Assembly: GCA_902774815.1 (NCBI GenBank)
Contig: CACYJV010000013.1
Span: 30,459 to 94,458, forward strand
Reading direction: 5' to 3'
Source: an uncultured Prevotellaceae bacterium
GTDB lineage: Bacteria; Bacteroidota; Bacteroidia; Bacteroidales; Bacteroidaceae
Length of the DNA stretch: 64,000 nucleotides
The notes under the pieces were generated by a model that saw only the letters and a list, made by a program, of their open reading frames with translations, made no database searches and had not been told where the DNA came from. Positions within the stretch are counted from its first letter, which is position 1; each line of letters starts with the position of its first letter. A program made the position numbers and the translations under genes. Below are positions 27,536 to 36,957 of this stretch, one piece after another.

Positions 27536-27555
27536 CAAACAAAAAGGAATAGATT

Positions 27556-28869
27556 ATGGCAAGTTTAGTAGCAATAGTGGGACGCCCGAATGTTGGCAAG
27601 TCCACTCTTTTCAATAGGTTGACCAAGACTCGTCGGGCCATCGTAAGCGACGAAGCAGGCACGACTCGCGACCGTCAGTACGGTAAATGCGAGTGGTGCG
27701 GCAATGAGTTTTCCGTTGTCGATACGGGTGGCTGGGTGGTCAATAGCGACGACGTCTTCGAGGAGGAGATTAGAAAGCAAGTGATGGTGGCCACGGAAGA
27801 AGCCGATCTGGTGCTTTTCCTTGTCGATGTGACCACTGGTCTGACCGATCTCGATTCCGATGTGGCACAGATCCTGCGCCGTACGAAAATTCCTGTCATC
27901 CTTGTAGCCAACAAGGCCGACAACAACATCCAGCTATACGACTCCTATGAGTTCTACAAGCTTGGTCTGGGCGACCCTGTATGCATCAGTTCAGCAACGG
28001 GCAGCGGTACGGGCGACCTTCTTGATATGGTCATCGAAAAGCTGCCGAATACGAAGGCCGATGACCTGGAAGATGGTATTCCTCGCTTTGCCGTCGTGGG
28101 ACGCCCCAATGCAGGTAAGTCGAGCATTATCAATGCCTTCATTGGCGAGGACCGTAACATTGTCACCGAGATTGCAGGAACGACACGTGATTCCATCTAC
28201 ACCCGCTACGACAAGTTCGGGTTCGATTTCTATCTGGTCGATACTGCTGGTATTCGCCGTAAGAATAAGGTCACTGAAGATTTGGAGTTCTACAGCGTGA
28301 TGCGTTCCATCCGTGCTATTGAGAACAGCGATGTCTGCATCTTGATGATCGATGCCACGCGTGGCATCGAAGCACAAGACATGAACATCTTCCAACTCAT
28401 ACAGAAGAATCAGAAGTCGCTTGTGGTTGTGGTGAACAAGTGGGACCTCGTCGAAGATAAGAGTCAGATTGTCATCAAGACTTTCGAGAACGCCATCCGC
28501 GATCGTATGGCTCCATTTGTCGATTTCCCGATAATCTTTGCCTCGGCATTGACCAAGCAGCGTATTTTCAAGGTGCTGGAGATGGCCAAGCAGGTCTACC
28601 TGAACCGCACACAGAAGGTGGGAACGACAAAACTCAACGAGGTGTTGCTGCCCATTATCGAAGCCACGCCGCCGCCATCAACTAAAGGAAAGTACATCAA
28701 GATCAAGTATTGCTCGCAGGTTCCGAATACGCAAATCCCAACCTTCGTGTTCTATGCCAATCTGCCGCAGTATGTGAAGGAACCCTATCGCCGTTTCTTG
28801 GAGAACAAGATACGCGAAAACTGGCAGATGACGGGTACGCCAATCAACGTGTTTATCAGGCAAAAGTAA
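27556..28869 (+). CDS. der: Double-domain GTPase Der (EngA)
   Basis: A 437-residue protein with two GTPase domains. Domain 1 has [16 protein letters not shown] and NKAD; domain 2 has [19 protein letters not shown] and NKWD. The C-terminal KH-like domain ends in the usual tail. Der is needed for 50S subunit assembly. It is followed two bases later by a small lipoprotein gene that is probably cotranscribed. Confidence 0.97.
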   Translation: MASLVAIVGRPNVGKSTLFNRLTKTRRAIVSDEAGTTRDRQYGKCEWCGNEFSVVDTGGWVVNSDDVFEEEIRKQVMVATEEADLVLFLVDVTTGLTDLDSDVAQILRRTKIPVILVANKADNNIQLYDSYEFYKLGLGDPVCISSATGSGTGDLLDMVIEKLPNTKADDLEDGIPRFAVVGRPNAGKSSIINAFIGEDRNIVTEIAGTTRDSIYTRYDKFGFDFYLVDTAGIRRKNKVTEDLEFYSVMRSIRAIENSDVCILMIDATRGIEAQDMNIFQLIQKNQKSLVVVVNKWDLVEDKSQIVIKTFENAIRDRMAPFVDFPIIFASALTKQRIFKVLEMAKQVYLNRTQKVGTTKLNEVLLPIIEATPPPSTKGKYIKIKYCSQVPNTQIPTFVFYANLPQYVKEPYRRFLENKIRENWQMTGTPINVFIRQK

Positions 28870-28871
28870 GT

Positions 28872-29279
28872 ATGACAGGGATACGTAAGATATGGTTTGC
28901 ACTGCTCACCTTTCCCTTTTGGGGAGGGCTGGGGTGGGGTTGTTCGCGCCCTGATCCGGCTTCTGTGGCGGCACAGGCGGCCAAGCAGTACTATGACTAT
29001 CTTCTTGAGGGCAAGTACGATGCCTATGTCGACGGGCAATATCGGCCCGACAGCATTCCCGAAAGCTATCGCGCCCAGCTTATCATGAATGCGAAGATGT
29101 TCATGGGTCAGCAACAACGCGAGCATCGTGGTATTAAGGAGACGCGCATCGTGAATGCCGTTGCTGATACGGCACGTCATGAGGCCAATGTTTTTCTGGT
29201 GTTCTGCTATGGCGACTCTACAACAGAAGAAGTGTGTGTTCCTATGGTAGAACAAAATGGATTGTGGCAGTTGCGTTAA
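28872..29279 (+). CDS. Small putative lipoprotein whose signal peptide is made of repeat DNA
   Basis: A 135-residue protein starting 2 bp after der. The N-terminus MTGIRKIWFALLTFP is followed by FWGGLGWGC, giving a plausible lipobox with the Cys at residue 24. The DNA encoding this hydrophobic part is a copy of the G-rich palindromic repeat (TTTCCCTTTTGGGGAGGG) seen in intergenic DNA elsewhere in the window. The mature part (PDPASVAAQAAKQYYDYLLE through VEQNGLWQLR) looks like a small alpha+beta fold related to lumazine-binding/DUF4878-type proteins, which is a weak resemblance. Function unknown. The last 15 coding bases form half of the terminator stem. Confidence 0.7.
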   Translation: MTGIRKIWFALLTFPFWGGLGWGCSRPDPASVAAQAAKQYYDYLLEGKYDAYVDGQYRPDSIPESYRAQLIMNAKMFMGQQQREHRGIKETRIVNAVADTARHEANVFLVFCYGDSTTEEVCVPMVEQNGLWQLR

Positions 29280-29300
29280 GCCACAATCCATTTTCTTTTT
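29254..29300 (+). terminator. Terminator overlapping the end of the small lipoprotein gene
   Basis: AAAATGGATTGTGGC (29254-29268) pairs perfectly with GCCACAATCCATTTT (29280-29294), followed by CTTTTT. The 11-nt loop contains the TAA stop codon. Confidence 0.85.
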
Positions 29301-29362
29301 CAGTTCGCTAAAGGCTTTTCTTACCCCTTGCCCCTTCCTTCTTGCCCCTTCCTTCTTGCCCC

Positions 29363-30154
29363 TTACTCATCCCTCCTCTTATGCTCGTACTTGTTGTTTG
29401 CAATCACCAGTTCGCGCATGTTTTTCAATAGGTCGGAGGCAAAGATGAAGTCGGTCAGCCTTTTGTTATCGGAGTTCATCACCTGCGACGATACCCCTTG
29501 CCACTCCTTCTCACCTTTGTAGATAAAGATGATGTTTTCGCCAATACCCATCACCGAGTTCATGTCGTGGGTATTGATGATCGTGGTGATGTTCAGATCG
29601 TGAGTAATGGACGAAAGCAGGTCGTCAATCACGAGCGATGTCTTCGGATCCAGTCCGCTATTCGGCTCGTCGCAGAACAGATATTTCGGGTTCAGCACGA
29701 TGGCGCGGGCAATGGCAACACGCTTCTGCATGCCACCCGATATCTCAGAGGGGAATTTTTTCTCGGCTCCGACGAGGTTCACGCGTTCCAGGCATTCCAT
29801 CGCACGCTTCTGCCTATCGCGATACGTCATCGGCGAGAACATATCGAGCGGGAACATCACGTTCTCCAGTACCGATAGCGAGTCAAACAGTGCCGCTGAC
29901 TGGAATATCATGCCCATCTCGCGGCGCATCATCACCTTTTCCATTTTCGACATCTTCACGAAGTCACGTCCATCGTATAGCACCTGCCCGCTTGTTGGCT
30001 CCAGCAGGCCCACGAGGTTCTTCATGAGCACCGTCTTACCAGAGCCCGACTGACCGATGATGAGGTTTGTCTTGCCATCTTCAAAGATCGTGTTGATATT
30101 TTTCAGCACCTCTTTGTCCTCGAATCGCTTGTATAGGTTTCTTACTTCTATCAT
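29363..30154 (-). CDS. mlaF: ABC transporter ATPase, MlaF type
   Basis: A 263-residue ATPase. Walker A GQSGSGKT, Q-loop region MIFQSAALFDSLSVLENV, signature ISGGMQKRVAIARA, Walker B YLFCDEPNSGLDP, and switch His in NTHDMNSVM. The FQSAALFDSLSV and EPNSGLDP wording is typical of MlaF, which powers phospholipid transport between the two membranes. It follows mlaE by 8 bp. No mlaD or mlaB gene lies beside the pair, so those subunits must be elsewhere. Confidence 0.93.
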   Translation of the reverse strand: MIEVRNLYKRFEDKEVLKNINTIFEDGKTNLIIGQSGSGKTVLMKNLVGLLEPTSGQVLYDGRDFVKMSKMEKVMMRREMGMIFQSAALFDSLSVLENVMFPLDMFSPMTYRDRQKRAMECLERVNLVGAEKKFPSEISGGMQKRVAIARAIVLNPKYLFCDEPNSGLDPKTSLVIDDLLSSITHDLNITTIINTHDMNSVMGIGENIIFIYKGEKEWQGVSSQVMNSDNKRLTDFIFASDLLKNMRELVIANNKYEHKRRDE

Positions 30155-30162
30155 AGGCGCCT

Positions 30163-30909
30163 TTAACTGAGAATCTGGGTTAGGAACACGTCGCTGAACA
30201 GGATGAGTACAGACGAACTGACAACTGCGTTAGTAGAAGCCTTTCCCACTTCCACGGAACCGCCATCAACGGTGTAGCCGTAGAACGACGACACGCTCGA
30301 GATGATGAACGCGAAGAACAGGCTCTTGATGATTGACATATACATGAACCATGGTACAAACGAGTGCTGCAAGCCTTCCGTCAGGTCTTCGGGCGTAAGG
30401 ATGTGGCCGATGTAGGCCGTTCCATAAGCACCGATGATGCCCGTTGCCGACGAGAAGATGACGAGGAACGGCATGATGGTGATGAGTCCGAGTATCTTTG
30501 GCAATATCAGGTACGATGCCGAGTTTACACCCATAATCTCCAGTGCGTCAATCTGTTGCGTAACGCGCATTGTGCCCAGCTCCGAAGCGATGTTCGACCC
30601 CACCTTTCCAGCCAGGATCAGACACATAATTGACGATGAGAATTCCAGCAGCATAATCTCTCGCGTTGTGTAGCCGGCCACCCATCGCGGCATCCACGGG
30701 CTCTCGATGTTCACCTTCATCTGGATGCAGATCACGGCACCAATGAAGAACGATATCAGCAGCACGATGCCAATGGAGTCGACACCCAGTTGCGACATCT
30801 CCTTCACATACTGTTTCCAGAACATACGCAGTCGTTCCGGCACGGAGAACGTACGCCCCATGAGCAGCAGATAGCGTCCGAAAGTGTGTAGTGAGTTGAC
30901 GATAAACAT
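30163..30909 (-). CDS. mlaE: Phospholipid transport permease, MlaE type
   Basis: A 248-residue membrane protein with about five spans and the MlaE/DUF140 features: IVLLISFFIGAVICIQ, the conserved LEFSSSIMCLILAGKVGSNI region, and IDALEIMGVNSASYLILPK. It forms the channel of the Mla complex with MlaF. It is transcribed from a divergent promoter region shared with lptB. Confidence 0.93.
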   Translation of the reverse strand: MFIVNSLHTFGRYLLLMGRTFSVPERLRMFWKQYVKEMSQLGVDSIGIVLLISFFIGAVICIQMKVNIESPWMPRWVAGYTTREIMLLEFSSSIMCLILAGKVGSNIASELGTMRVTQQIDALEIMGVNSASYLILPKILGLITIMPFLVIFSSATGIIGAYGTAYIGHILTPEDLTEGLQHSFVPWFMYMSIIKSLFFAFIISSVSSFYGYTVDGGSVEVGKASTNAVVSSSVLILFSDVFLTQILS

Positions 30910-30929
30910 AAAAAATCCTTATTTCATTG

Positions 30930-30988
30930 CAAAATTACAAAAAACTTTCATCTTTCATCTTTCTTCTTTCATCTTTTTTGTAATTTTG
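30930..30988. promoter_or_regulatory. Divergent promoter region of mlaEF and lptB
   Basis: Minus-strand TAATTTTG at 30930-30937 serves mlaE and plus-strand TAATTTTG at 30981-30988 serves lptB. Between them lie heptamer-like TTTCATC repeats. The two -7 elements are about 45 bp apart. Confidence 0.6.
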
Positions 30989-31008
30989 CCGAAAAATAGT
31001 ACATTATT

Positions 31009-31896
31009 ATGGATGAAGGCTCAACGATGATGGATGAAGAATTGAGGACGAACGATGCACTCGGCACAACGGGAAACGCCCAGAACGAAGCGCAGGACGA
31101 CGGTTCTAAGGCCGATCGCCTCGTGCTGCGTACCGAAGGACTTGTGAAGCGCTACGGCAAGAGAACAGTGGTAAACGACGTCAGTTTCGACGTGAAGCGT
31201 GGCGAGATTGTAGGACTTCTCGGCCCCAATGGTGCCGGTAAGACCACTTCATTCTACATGACCACTGGCCTTGTAATACCTAATGGCGGACACGTCTTTT
31301 TGGGTGACGAAGAAATCACTACCTATCCTGTTTATAAGCGTGCACGTGCTGGCATCGGCTATCTGCCACAGGAAGCGTCGGTGTTCCGTAAGATGTCGGT
31401 GGAGGACAATATCATGTCTGTGCTCGAGATGACCGGCAAACCTCATCAATATCAACTCGAGAAACTTGAAAGTCTCATCAGCGAGTTCCGCCTGCAAAAG
31501 GTTCGTAAGAACAAGGGTGACCAGCTCTCTGGTGGTGAGCGACGCCGCACCGAGATAGCCCGCTGTTTGGCCATCGAACCGAAGTTCATCATGCTCGACG
31601 AGCCCTTCGCTGGCGTCGACCCCATTGCCGTTGAAGACATCCAACACATCGTCTGGCAACTGAAATACCGCAACATCGGCATCCTCATTACCGACCATAA
31701 CGTCGATGAAACGTTAACCATCACCGACCGTGCCTACTTGCTCTTTGAAGGCAGAATTCTTTTCCAGGGAAGCCCCGAAGAACTGGCCGAAAACAAAATC
31801 GTACGCGAAAAGTACCTCACCAACTCCTTTGTTCTCCGCAAGAAGGACTTCCAGCTCATCGACGAGGAGCGGCGCCAGCGCGAGGAACAGGAGTGA
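31009..31896 (+). CDS. lptB: LPS export ABC transporter ATPase LptB
   Basis: A 295-residue ATPase. An acidic N-terminal extension of about 35 residues precedes the ABC domain. Walker [30 protein letters not shown], signature LSGGERRR, Walker [14 protein letters not shown], switch ITDHNV. The phrase [16 protein letters not shown] is a hallmark of LptB, which drives LPS from the inner membrane to the outer membrane. It is divergent from mlaEF. The N-terminal extension ([16 protein letters not shown]) is longer than usual, and a second Met is available at residue 7. Confidence 0.95.
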   Translation: MDEGSTMMDEELRTNDALGTTGNAQNEAQDDGSKADRLVLRTEGLVKRYGKRTVVNDVSFDVKRGEIVGLLGPNGAGKTTSFYMTTGLVIPNGGHVFLGDEEITTYPVYKRARAGIGYLPQEASVFRKMSVEDNIMSVLEMTGKPHQYQLEKLESLISEFRLQKVRKNKGDQLSGGERRRTEIARCLAIEPKFIMLDEPFAGVDPIAVEDIQHIVWQLKYRNIGILITDHNVDETLTITDRAYLLFEGRILFQGSPEELAENKIVREKYLTNSFVLRKKDFQLIDEERRQREEQE

Positions 31897-32030
31897 TTGA
31901 CCTATAATATTCTCCATTCCATGTGATGGAAAAGGGATGGAAAATTGCATCTTAAGCCATTGATTATCAAATCATAGCATGTGAAAAATGTTTTCCACCC
32001 TATTTTCTTGTGGACCTCTCAAAAATGCCG

Positions 32031-32038
32031 TACCTTTG
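32031..32038 (+). promoter_or_regulatory. -7 element for the TPR regulator and barrel operon
   Basis: TACCTTTG followed by CA, 21 bp before the ATG at 32060. Confidence 0.6.
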
Positions 32039-32059
32039 CAGTGTTAAAATATAAACGGC

Positions 32060-33736
32060 ATGAAAAGAAAGACTATTGGGCTCATCGTTGCAGTGCTGGT
32101 GCTGACCATGGCAGGTGGCATTGGATGGAGTATGCGGGACTTGTCGCAGAGACGCCTGCTTCGTACTGCTGAAGACATGGTTTTCGCAGACGTAGATAGC
32201 GCAGAACGATTGTTATTGCAAGTCGATACATCACGACTGACGGAACATTCGCAAATGTTGTACGACTTAATGCAGGCCTTGGTTCATGAAGAGCAGTGGC
32301 AGCAGCACTACGCAGACACTTCTTCCTGTCTGTCGTCTGGCAATACGTGGAGTTTTAAGCGCACAACTACACACTGGAAGGCGGACGACAAGCCACGTTT
32401 TGCAGATAGCGTGCTCCTGCGCGTGTATCAATATTTTGAAAACGTGAGTCTTGGTGGCACGACTGATGACAGGGATGACCTTCGCCGCTTTGGACGTATA
32501 TGTTATGCAATGAGTCGCAACGATAGCGAGAAAGAGCCACTTTTGAACGCTGACAAACTTCTGCACTTGGCCATTCACTGTAGTGAGGCGAGCGAAGACC
32601 ATGCTTTGGCATTTCGCGCCTATCGGCTCCTTGGACAAAACACTGACAATTTCTCGCAACTCCTATACGCGACCCGTGCGCTGGAGCACTACCGCCAGTC
32701 GGCTATGGGTTCAATATTGCTGCGCGACGGTTCAATGGGTTACGGGCGTTGGTTGTTGACCTTGATAAACGACTATGGCAGTGCCGTCCTCCACTATGCG
32801 CCTTTCGACCTTGCTCACTTCCCTGCCGTGGAGCACTTGGCCGCCACTGTAGCTCATGGTAACAAAGTGTCAATCCGCCAAGGTGGTATGCAGAGACAGT
32901 TAGCCCCTGTTGATTCCCTTTTTCAATGCCTGGACAGCCTTCTGGCTTTGCCAGCTCCGAAATTCATGTCGGCCACCATCATGAGTCATGGCAATTACGA
33001 TGAGAGTGACACGACATACACGAGTACTTCGGAAATCTTTGTGCCGGCAGACATGTATGAAGAGGCACGGCGCCTGTTCGACGAAAACGACGAGAACCGT
33101 AAGCGAAATCCCGATTTTGAAACAGCATGGAAGAACGCCATGGACGGCTTCAATACCTTGCAGGACACCTATCTGGCTGCTGGCTATGCGATGAAAGCCG
33201 CTTCTTTGCAGCGACGCTTGATGACGGCTGTCATCGTCATTCTTTTGCTCGGTCTGCTACTCCTTGTTCTTCTCTTCCGCAGTTGGCGCATCAAGACGAA
33301 ACAACGTCATGAGGCTGAGCACATCGCCCACCAACGTGAAGCCGAACAACTGGCTGAGCGCCTGCGACAGAAGGACACGATGATTACGATGCTACGCGGG
33401 CATCTCATGGACAAGAGCGAAATCCTCGACATGTTGGAACCCAAGGCTGGCAAGCGCACCATCATCAACGCCCGCAACTGGCGAGAGATTGAGATGACAC
33501 TCGACACCGCCGACGGCAATTTCGTCAGTCGACTGCGGGCAGAGCACCCTCAGTTCACAGAAGAGGACATCCGCCTTTGCATGCTCACACGGCTACGCCT
33601 TTCGAATACGGCTCTTTCAGCCATCTATGTCGTTTCTGTCTCTGCCGTGCAACACCGAAAGCAGAAGTTAAAAAAGGAAGGCTTCGGAGTCACCGACCCC
33701 ACTGTGACCCTTGACCAGGTGATAGCGAACTTCTAA
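32060..33736 (+). CDS. Membrane-anchored TPR-like regulator with C-terminal DNA-binding motif
   Basis: A 558-residue protein. An N-terminal signal anchor (about 6-24) is followed by a periplasmic helical, TPR-like region to about residue 390. A second membrane span (AVIVILLLGLLLLVLLF, about 395-412) and a coiled coil (RHEAEHIAHQREAEQLAERL) follow. The C-terminus has a LuxR-like helix-turn-helix pattern (TEEDIRLCMLTRLRLSNTAL, then VSAVQHRKQKLKKEGFG). Bacteroidetes have a family of such periplasm-sensing transcription regulators. It ends 14 bp before a TonB-type barrel gene, its probable target or partner. Exact family not confirmed. Confidence 0.75.
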   Translation: MKRKTIGLIVAVLVLTMAGGIGWSMRDLSQRRLLRTAEDMVFADVDSAERLLLQVDTSRLTEHSQMLYDLMQALVHEEQWQQHYADTSSCLSSGNTWSFKRTTTHWKADDKPRFADSVLLRVYQYFENVSLGGTTDDRDDLRRFGRICYAMSRNDSEKEPLLNADKLLHLAIHCSEASEDHALAFRAYRLLGQNTDNFSQLLYATRALEHYRQSAMGSILLRDGSMGYGRWLLTLINDYGSAVLHYAPFDLAHFPAVEHLAATVAHGNKVSIRQGGMQRQLAPVDSLFQCLDSLLALPAPKFMSATIMSHGNYDESDTTYTSTSEIFVPADMYEEARRLFDENDENRKRNPDFETAWKNAMDGFNTLQDTYLAAGYAMKAASLQRRLMTAVIVILLLGLLLLVLLFRSWRIKTKQRHEAEHIAHQREAEQLAERLRQKDTMITMLRGHLMDKSEILDMLEPKAGKRTIINARNWREIEMTLDTADGNFVSRLRAEHPQFTEEDIRLCMLTRLRLSNTALSAIYVVSVSAVQHRKQKLKKEGFGVTDPTVTLDQVIANF

Positions 33737-33750
33737 ACCATCATTTTCTT

Positions 33751-36447
33751 ATGACATTCAACTTTGTTCGATGCGGAATGCTCCGCATCCTGCCCTTGCT
33801 GTGCCTTTTTCTTGGCACGCAGACCGCACAGGCCGACATTCTACTGGGCCGCGTGCTTGATGCTGAAACCCGTGAACCGCTTGACGGTGCCAAGGTGAGC
33901 ATTGAAGAAGTGGTTCCAGATGTTTGCACCTTCAGCAGAGTCCTGCATACCGACTCGCTCGGATGCTTTCAATACCATTGCTCTGGCATGACGCGCATCA
34001 CCATTCGTGCCGACTTCTTTGGATACAAACAGGGCAGAGTCCGAATGGTAGGAAGCGATGGCGGCGACACCATCCGCATCGACGACATTCTGCTGAAGCC
34101 CAGCGAGGTGCTATTGGAAGAGGTGAAGGTGACGGCTCGTCAGCGGCGCTTCTACATGCGCGGCGACACCGTGATCTTCAACCCTGGTGCATTCCAAATG
34201 GAAGACGGCGACCGTCTGCTGGACTTAGTGCGGAAACTGCCAGGCGTGAGCATCAAAGACGGTCGGCTGCTTTGGAACGGCGAACCGTTGAAGATGATGA
34301 TGAATGGTCGCGAGGCTTTGAGCGAGGACCTTCTGTTGAAGCGCTTACCCGTGGAGGCTGTAGCAGACGTGAAAGCTTATGAGCGCAAGAGTGAACAGGA
34401 AGAACGAACGGGCGTGGCAGACGGCAATCAGCAGCAGGTGCTCGACGTGACTATCAAGCCGGGATTCATGGATAACTGGTATGGCAGTGTCGAGGCAACA
34501 GCTTATACCGGCAGGAACTATGGCACTCAACTCGACGGAATGCGCCTGAGCGACACAGATCCCGTCATGGCCTTCGGCCGCGTGGGCGACGAGCCAAGAA
34601 GGGAAATGGTACATACCATGGGCAGTTTCGGAAGTGAGAGCGGAGGCACCGCTGTGCGCCAGCAGATGGGTGCCACTGGCTACAAGCATGTTTGGCGGCC
34701 GTCTTTCAAGGTGAAGCGCGAGAACTATCTGACCCTCAGCGCCAGTGCCAACCATACCGACCGCCCACAAAGCAGTTGGGAGAACGTGCAGACCTTCCTT
34801 CCAGGCATCACGCCCACGCAGACCGACAGCCAGCGTGACAGCTACGAGCATCAGTTCAAGGCTCCGCTCGACTTCTCGGCATTCCTCAACCTGAGTCCCA
34901 AGAACACGCTTTTCCTTACTGCTCATGCTGACTACGGACAAAGCGAAACGAGCAACAGTACGGAACGTCAAACGTTTGAAAACGCTGTCCTCGTCAACAC
35001 CCAACATTACCATTCTCTCGACTTCTTACGTGGGCTGGCCACTTCCGCAGAAGCACAGCTCACCCACTACACTCCCAAAGGCGCGCTCGGCACGAAGTTC
35101 AACTTCAACTATTCAGACATGAAGGCGCATGGCAACTCGTTGGGAGAATACCACTACCAGCAGACCTCCACGCAGACCACCGACCGCCAACGCTATGAGG
35201 CACCCCATCGACACCTGGCCGCCGCCATGCAGTTTGCCCTCAGTCATGCCTTCACGAGGCAGACCATGTTTCACGCCCAATGGAAAACAGCCTACGACCA
35301 GAGTTTTCGCAATGAGCAACGCTGGCGGGCTGATAAGCTTGACACGAGCAACAGCTTCCGCAGAGTTGACAACCAATGGCACAACGAACTGAAAACCGAC
35401 GCAAACCTTACGCTCCGAAAGTTTTCCCTGAAACCCGTTCTGTCTGTTGCGATATTATCGCAACGCACCTCCTACCGCCGTGCAGCCCTCGACACCATCG
35501 CCCGCCGCAGCCTCCTGCTCCTGCATCCCTCGCTGGAACTGACCTACCGCATCCGCAAGCAGATGAGCCTGAAAGGAAACCTCTCCTACGACGAGCGCCC
35601 CGCCGACCTTATAGACTGCATCGCCTATACCGACGACACCAATCCGCTGTTTATTTACGAAGGAAATCCAAACCTCACAACCACCAGCACGCTCAATGCC
35701 AGTCTCCGCTATAACTTCATGCTTACCCGTGGCAGTCAGGCCTTCGGCATCGTCGTGAACTTTGCTAAGAACTACGCCCCTATCGGCACCGTACTGCATT
35801 ACAATTCGCAGTCGGGCGGCTACAGGGCGCAGAAGCAGAACGTCCGTGGCGCTGGTAGTTGGGGCGTATCACTAAGCTACGACCGCACGCTGGCTAAGAA
35901 CCTGCAATTCCAGAACACACTCTCCGAACACTGGAATGCGTCATACGGAATCCTGACGATGGTTGATGACCAGACAGGTATCAGCTACAACCGCCAACAG
36001 TCCTCGCACTTGAGGGAGAGACTGGGGCTTATTTATGAGATAGACCACCTGACCATATCTTCCTTCCACGATTTCAATTGGGAACGCTATGCTTACAGCG
36101 ACGCAGCGCAGGAGACGGAAAACATCTTTCGCTACGCAACGCAATTGACTGCCCACTATCACCTCAAGCAGTGGACTTTTACGCTCGATTCGCACTTCTA
36201 CCTGAATCGTGGCTATCTCTCCGAAGCGATGAACAATAACCTGTTCGTCCTGAACGGTGAAGTGAGCTATAAGGTTCTGAAGAACCGCGCCGAACTTATC
36301 TTCGCCGTCCGCGACCTTTTGAACAAGGAAACTGACTATAGCTCCGTCATCACCGCCACCAGTCATACTGAGTCAGGACGGAGTTTCCTTCATCACTACG
36401 CCACTCTCACGTTCAGATACAAACTGGAACCGAAGAAGAAAATGTAG
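33751..36447 (+). CDS. TonB-receptor-like outer-membrane beta-barrel protein without SusD partner
   Basis: An 898-residue protein. The signal peptide ends in TAQAD. A carboxypeptidase-like domain (ILLGRVLDAETREPLDGAKV) is followed by a plug-like region (VLLEEVKVTARQRRF, DLVRKLPGVSIKDGRLLWNG). The rest is a large beta-barrel matching the outer-membrane barrel family that resembles TonB receptors but lacks a nearby SusD. It lies 14 bp after the TPR/HTH regulator, so the two form an operon. Cargo unknown; peptide, metal or small-molecule uptake are possible. Confidence 0.85.
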   Translation: MTFNFVRCGMLRILPLLCLFLGTQTAQADILLGRVLDAETREPLDGAKVSIEEVVPDVCTFSRVLHTDSLGCFQYHCSGMTRITIRADFFGYKQGRVRMVGSDGGDTIRIDDILLKPSEVLLEEVKVTARQRRFYMRGDTVIFNPGAFQMEDGDRLLDLVRKLPGVSIKDGRLLWNGEPLKMMMNGREALSEDLLLKRLPVEAVADVKAYERKSEQEERTGVADGNQQQVLDVTIKPGFMDNWYGSVEATAYTGRNYGTQLDGMRLSDTDPVMAFGRVGDEPRREMVHTMGSFGSESGGTAVRQQMGATGYKHVWRPSFKVKRENYLTLSASANHTDRPQSSWENVQTFLPGITPTQTDSQRDSYEHQFKAPLDFSAFLNLSPKNTLFLTAHADYGQSETSNSTERQTFENAVLVNTQHYHSLDFLRGLATSAEAQLTHYTPKGALGTKFNFNYSDMKAHGNSLGEYHYQQTSTQTTDRQRYEAPHRHLAAAMQFALSHAFTRQTMFHAQWKTAYDQSFRNEQRWRADKLDTSNSFRRVDNQWHNELKTDANLTLRKFSLKPVLSVAILSQRTSYRRAALDTIARRSLLLLHPSLELTYRIRKQMSLKGNLSYDERPADLIDCIAYTDDTNPLFIYEGNPNLTTTSTLNASLRYNFMLTRGSQAFGIVVNFAKNYAPIGTVLHYNSQSGGYRAQKQNVRGAGSWGVSLSYDRTLAKNLQFQNTLSEHWNASYGILTMVDDQTGISYNRQQSSHLRERLGLIYEIDHLTISSFHDFNWERYAYSDAAQETENIFRYATQLTAHYHLKQWTFTLDSHFYLNRGYLSEAMNNNLFVLNGEVSYKVLKNRAELIFAVRDLLNKETDYSSVITATSHTESGRSFLHHYATLTFRYKLEPKKKM

Positions 36448-36515
36448 GGAAAAGATGATTCTTTTTTCGCCTATTCACGTTGCGCCGTAGGCAAGGAAAA
36501 AAGGATTGCTTCATT

Positions 36516-36698
36516 ACCAGAATTGTTTCCGCAATCTGGTAATGCCGTTACCGCTATGTGGTAATGTCGTTACCAGCATGTGGTAGAGCCGTTACCACTA
36601 TGTGGTAGTGCTGTTACCATGATGCGGTGTCGTCGTTACCGATGTGTGGTGTTGCCTTTACCACTTTGTGGCGTGACCTTTACCGATGCGTTGTAAGG
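36516..36698. repeat. Direct-repeat array, eight units, 22-bp period (array 3)
   Basis: GGT (GGC in the seventh) begins a unit at 36538, 36560, 36582, 36604, 36626, 36648 and 36670; a degenerate unit precedes at 36516. The best unit core is GGTAATGCCGTTACC, a dyad with 5-bp arms, followed by a variable segment ending ATGT. The spacing is exactly 22 bp throughout. It lies between the barrel gene stop and the trigger-factor promoter. The remainder of 36448-36957 holds only that promoter and leader. Confidence 0.9.
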
Positions 36699-36872
36699 AT
36701 CTTATTGCATAGAGTAGTGGTTTGGAGGGCTAAGGGTTCTGAGTGGCGGAAGGCGCTTTGCCTTTTCATTCAAATGCTGCATCGAGACGAACAAAAACGA
36801 TGAAAGCATAGATTTTTAGGTTAAAAAAGCAATTATTTTTTCATTATATTAGGTGTTTCGAAGAAAAATGAG

Positions 36873-36880
36873 TACCTTTG
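36873..36880 (+). promoter_or_regulatory. -7 element for trigger factor
   Basis: TACCTTTG followed by CA. The leader of about 70 nt before the ATG at 36958 contains short GTAAATC-like repeats. Confidence 0.6.
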
Positions 36881-36957
36881 CACCCCAAAATGAAGTGCAA
36901 GTTGCGTTGCATGGATAAAATCGTAACTCGTAAATCAGTAAATCGTAAATAAAAAAG

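Noticed and set aside
36516-36698. CRISPR array
   Set aside because: Units are contiguous 22-bp repeats with no spacers of independent sequence, and no cas gene is nearby.
36516-36698. Plasmid-type iteron origin
   Set aside because: Iterons are near-identical units beside a rep gene. Here the units are degenerate, four arrays differ, and no rep gene is present.
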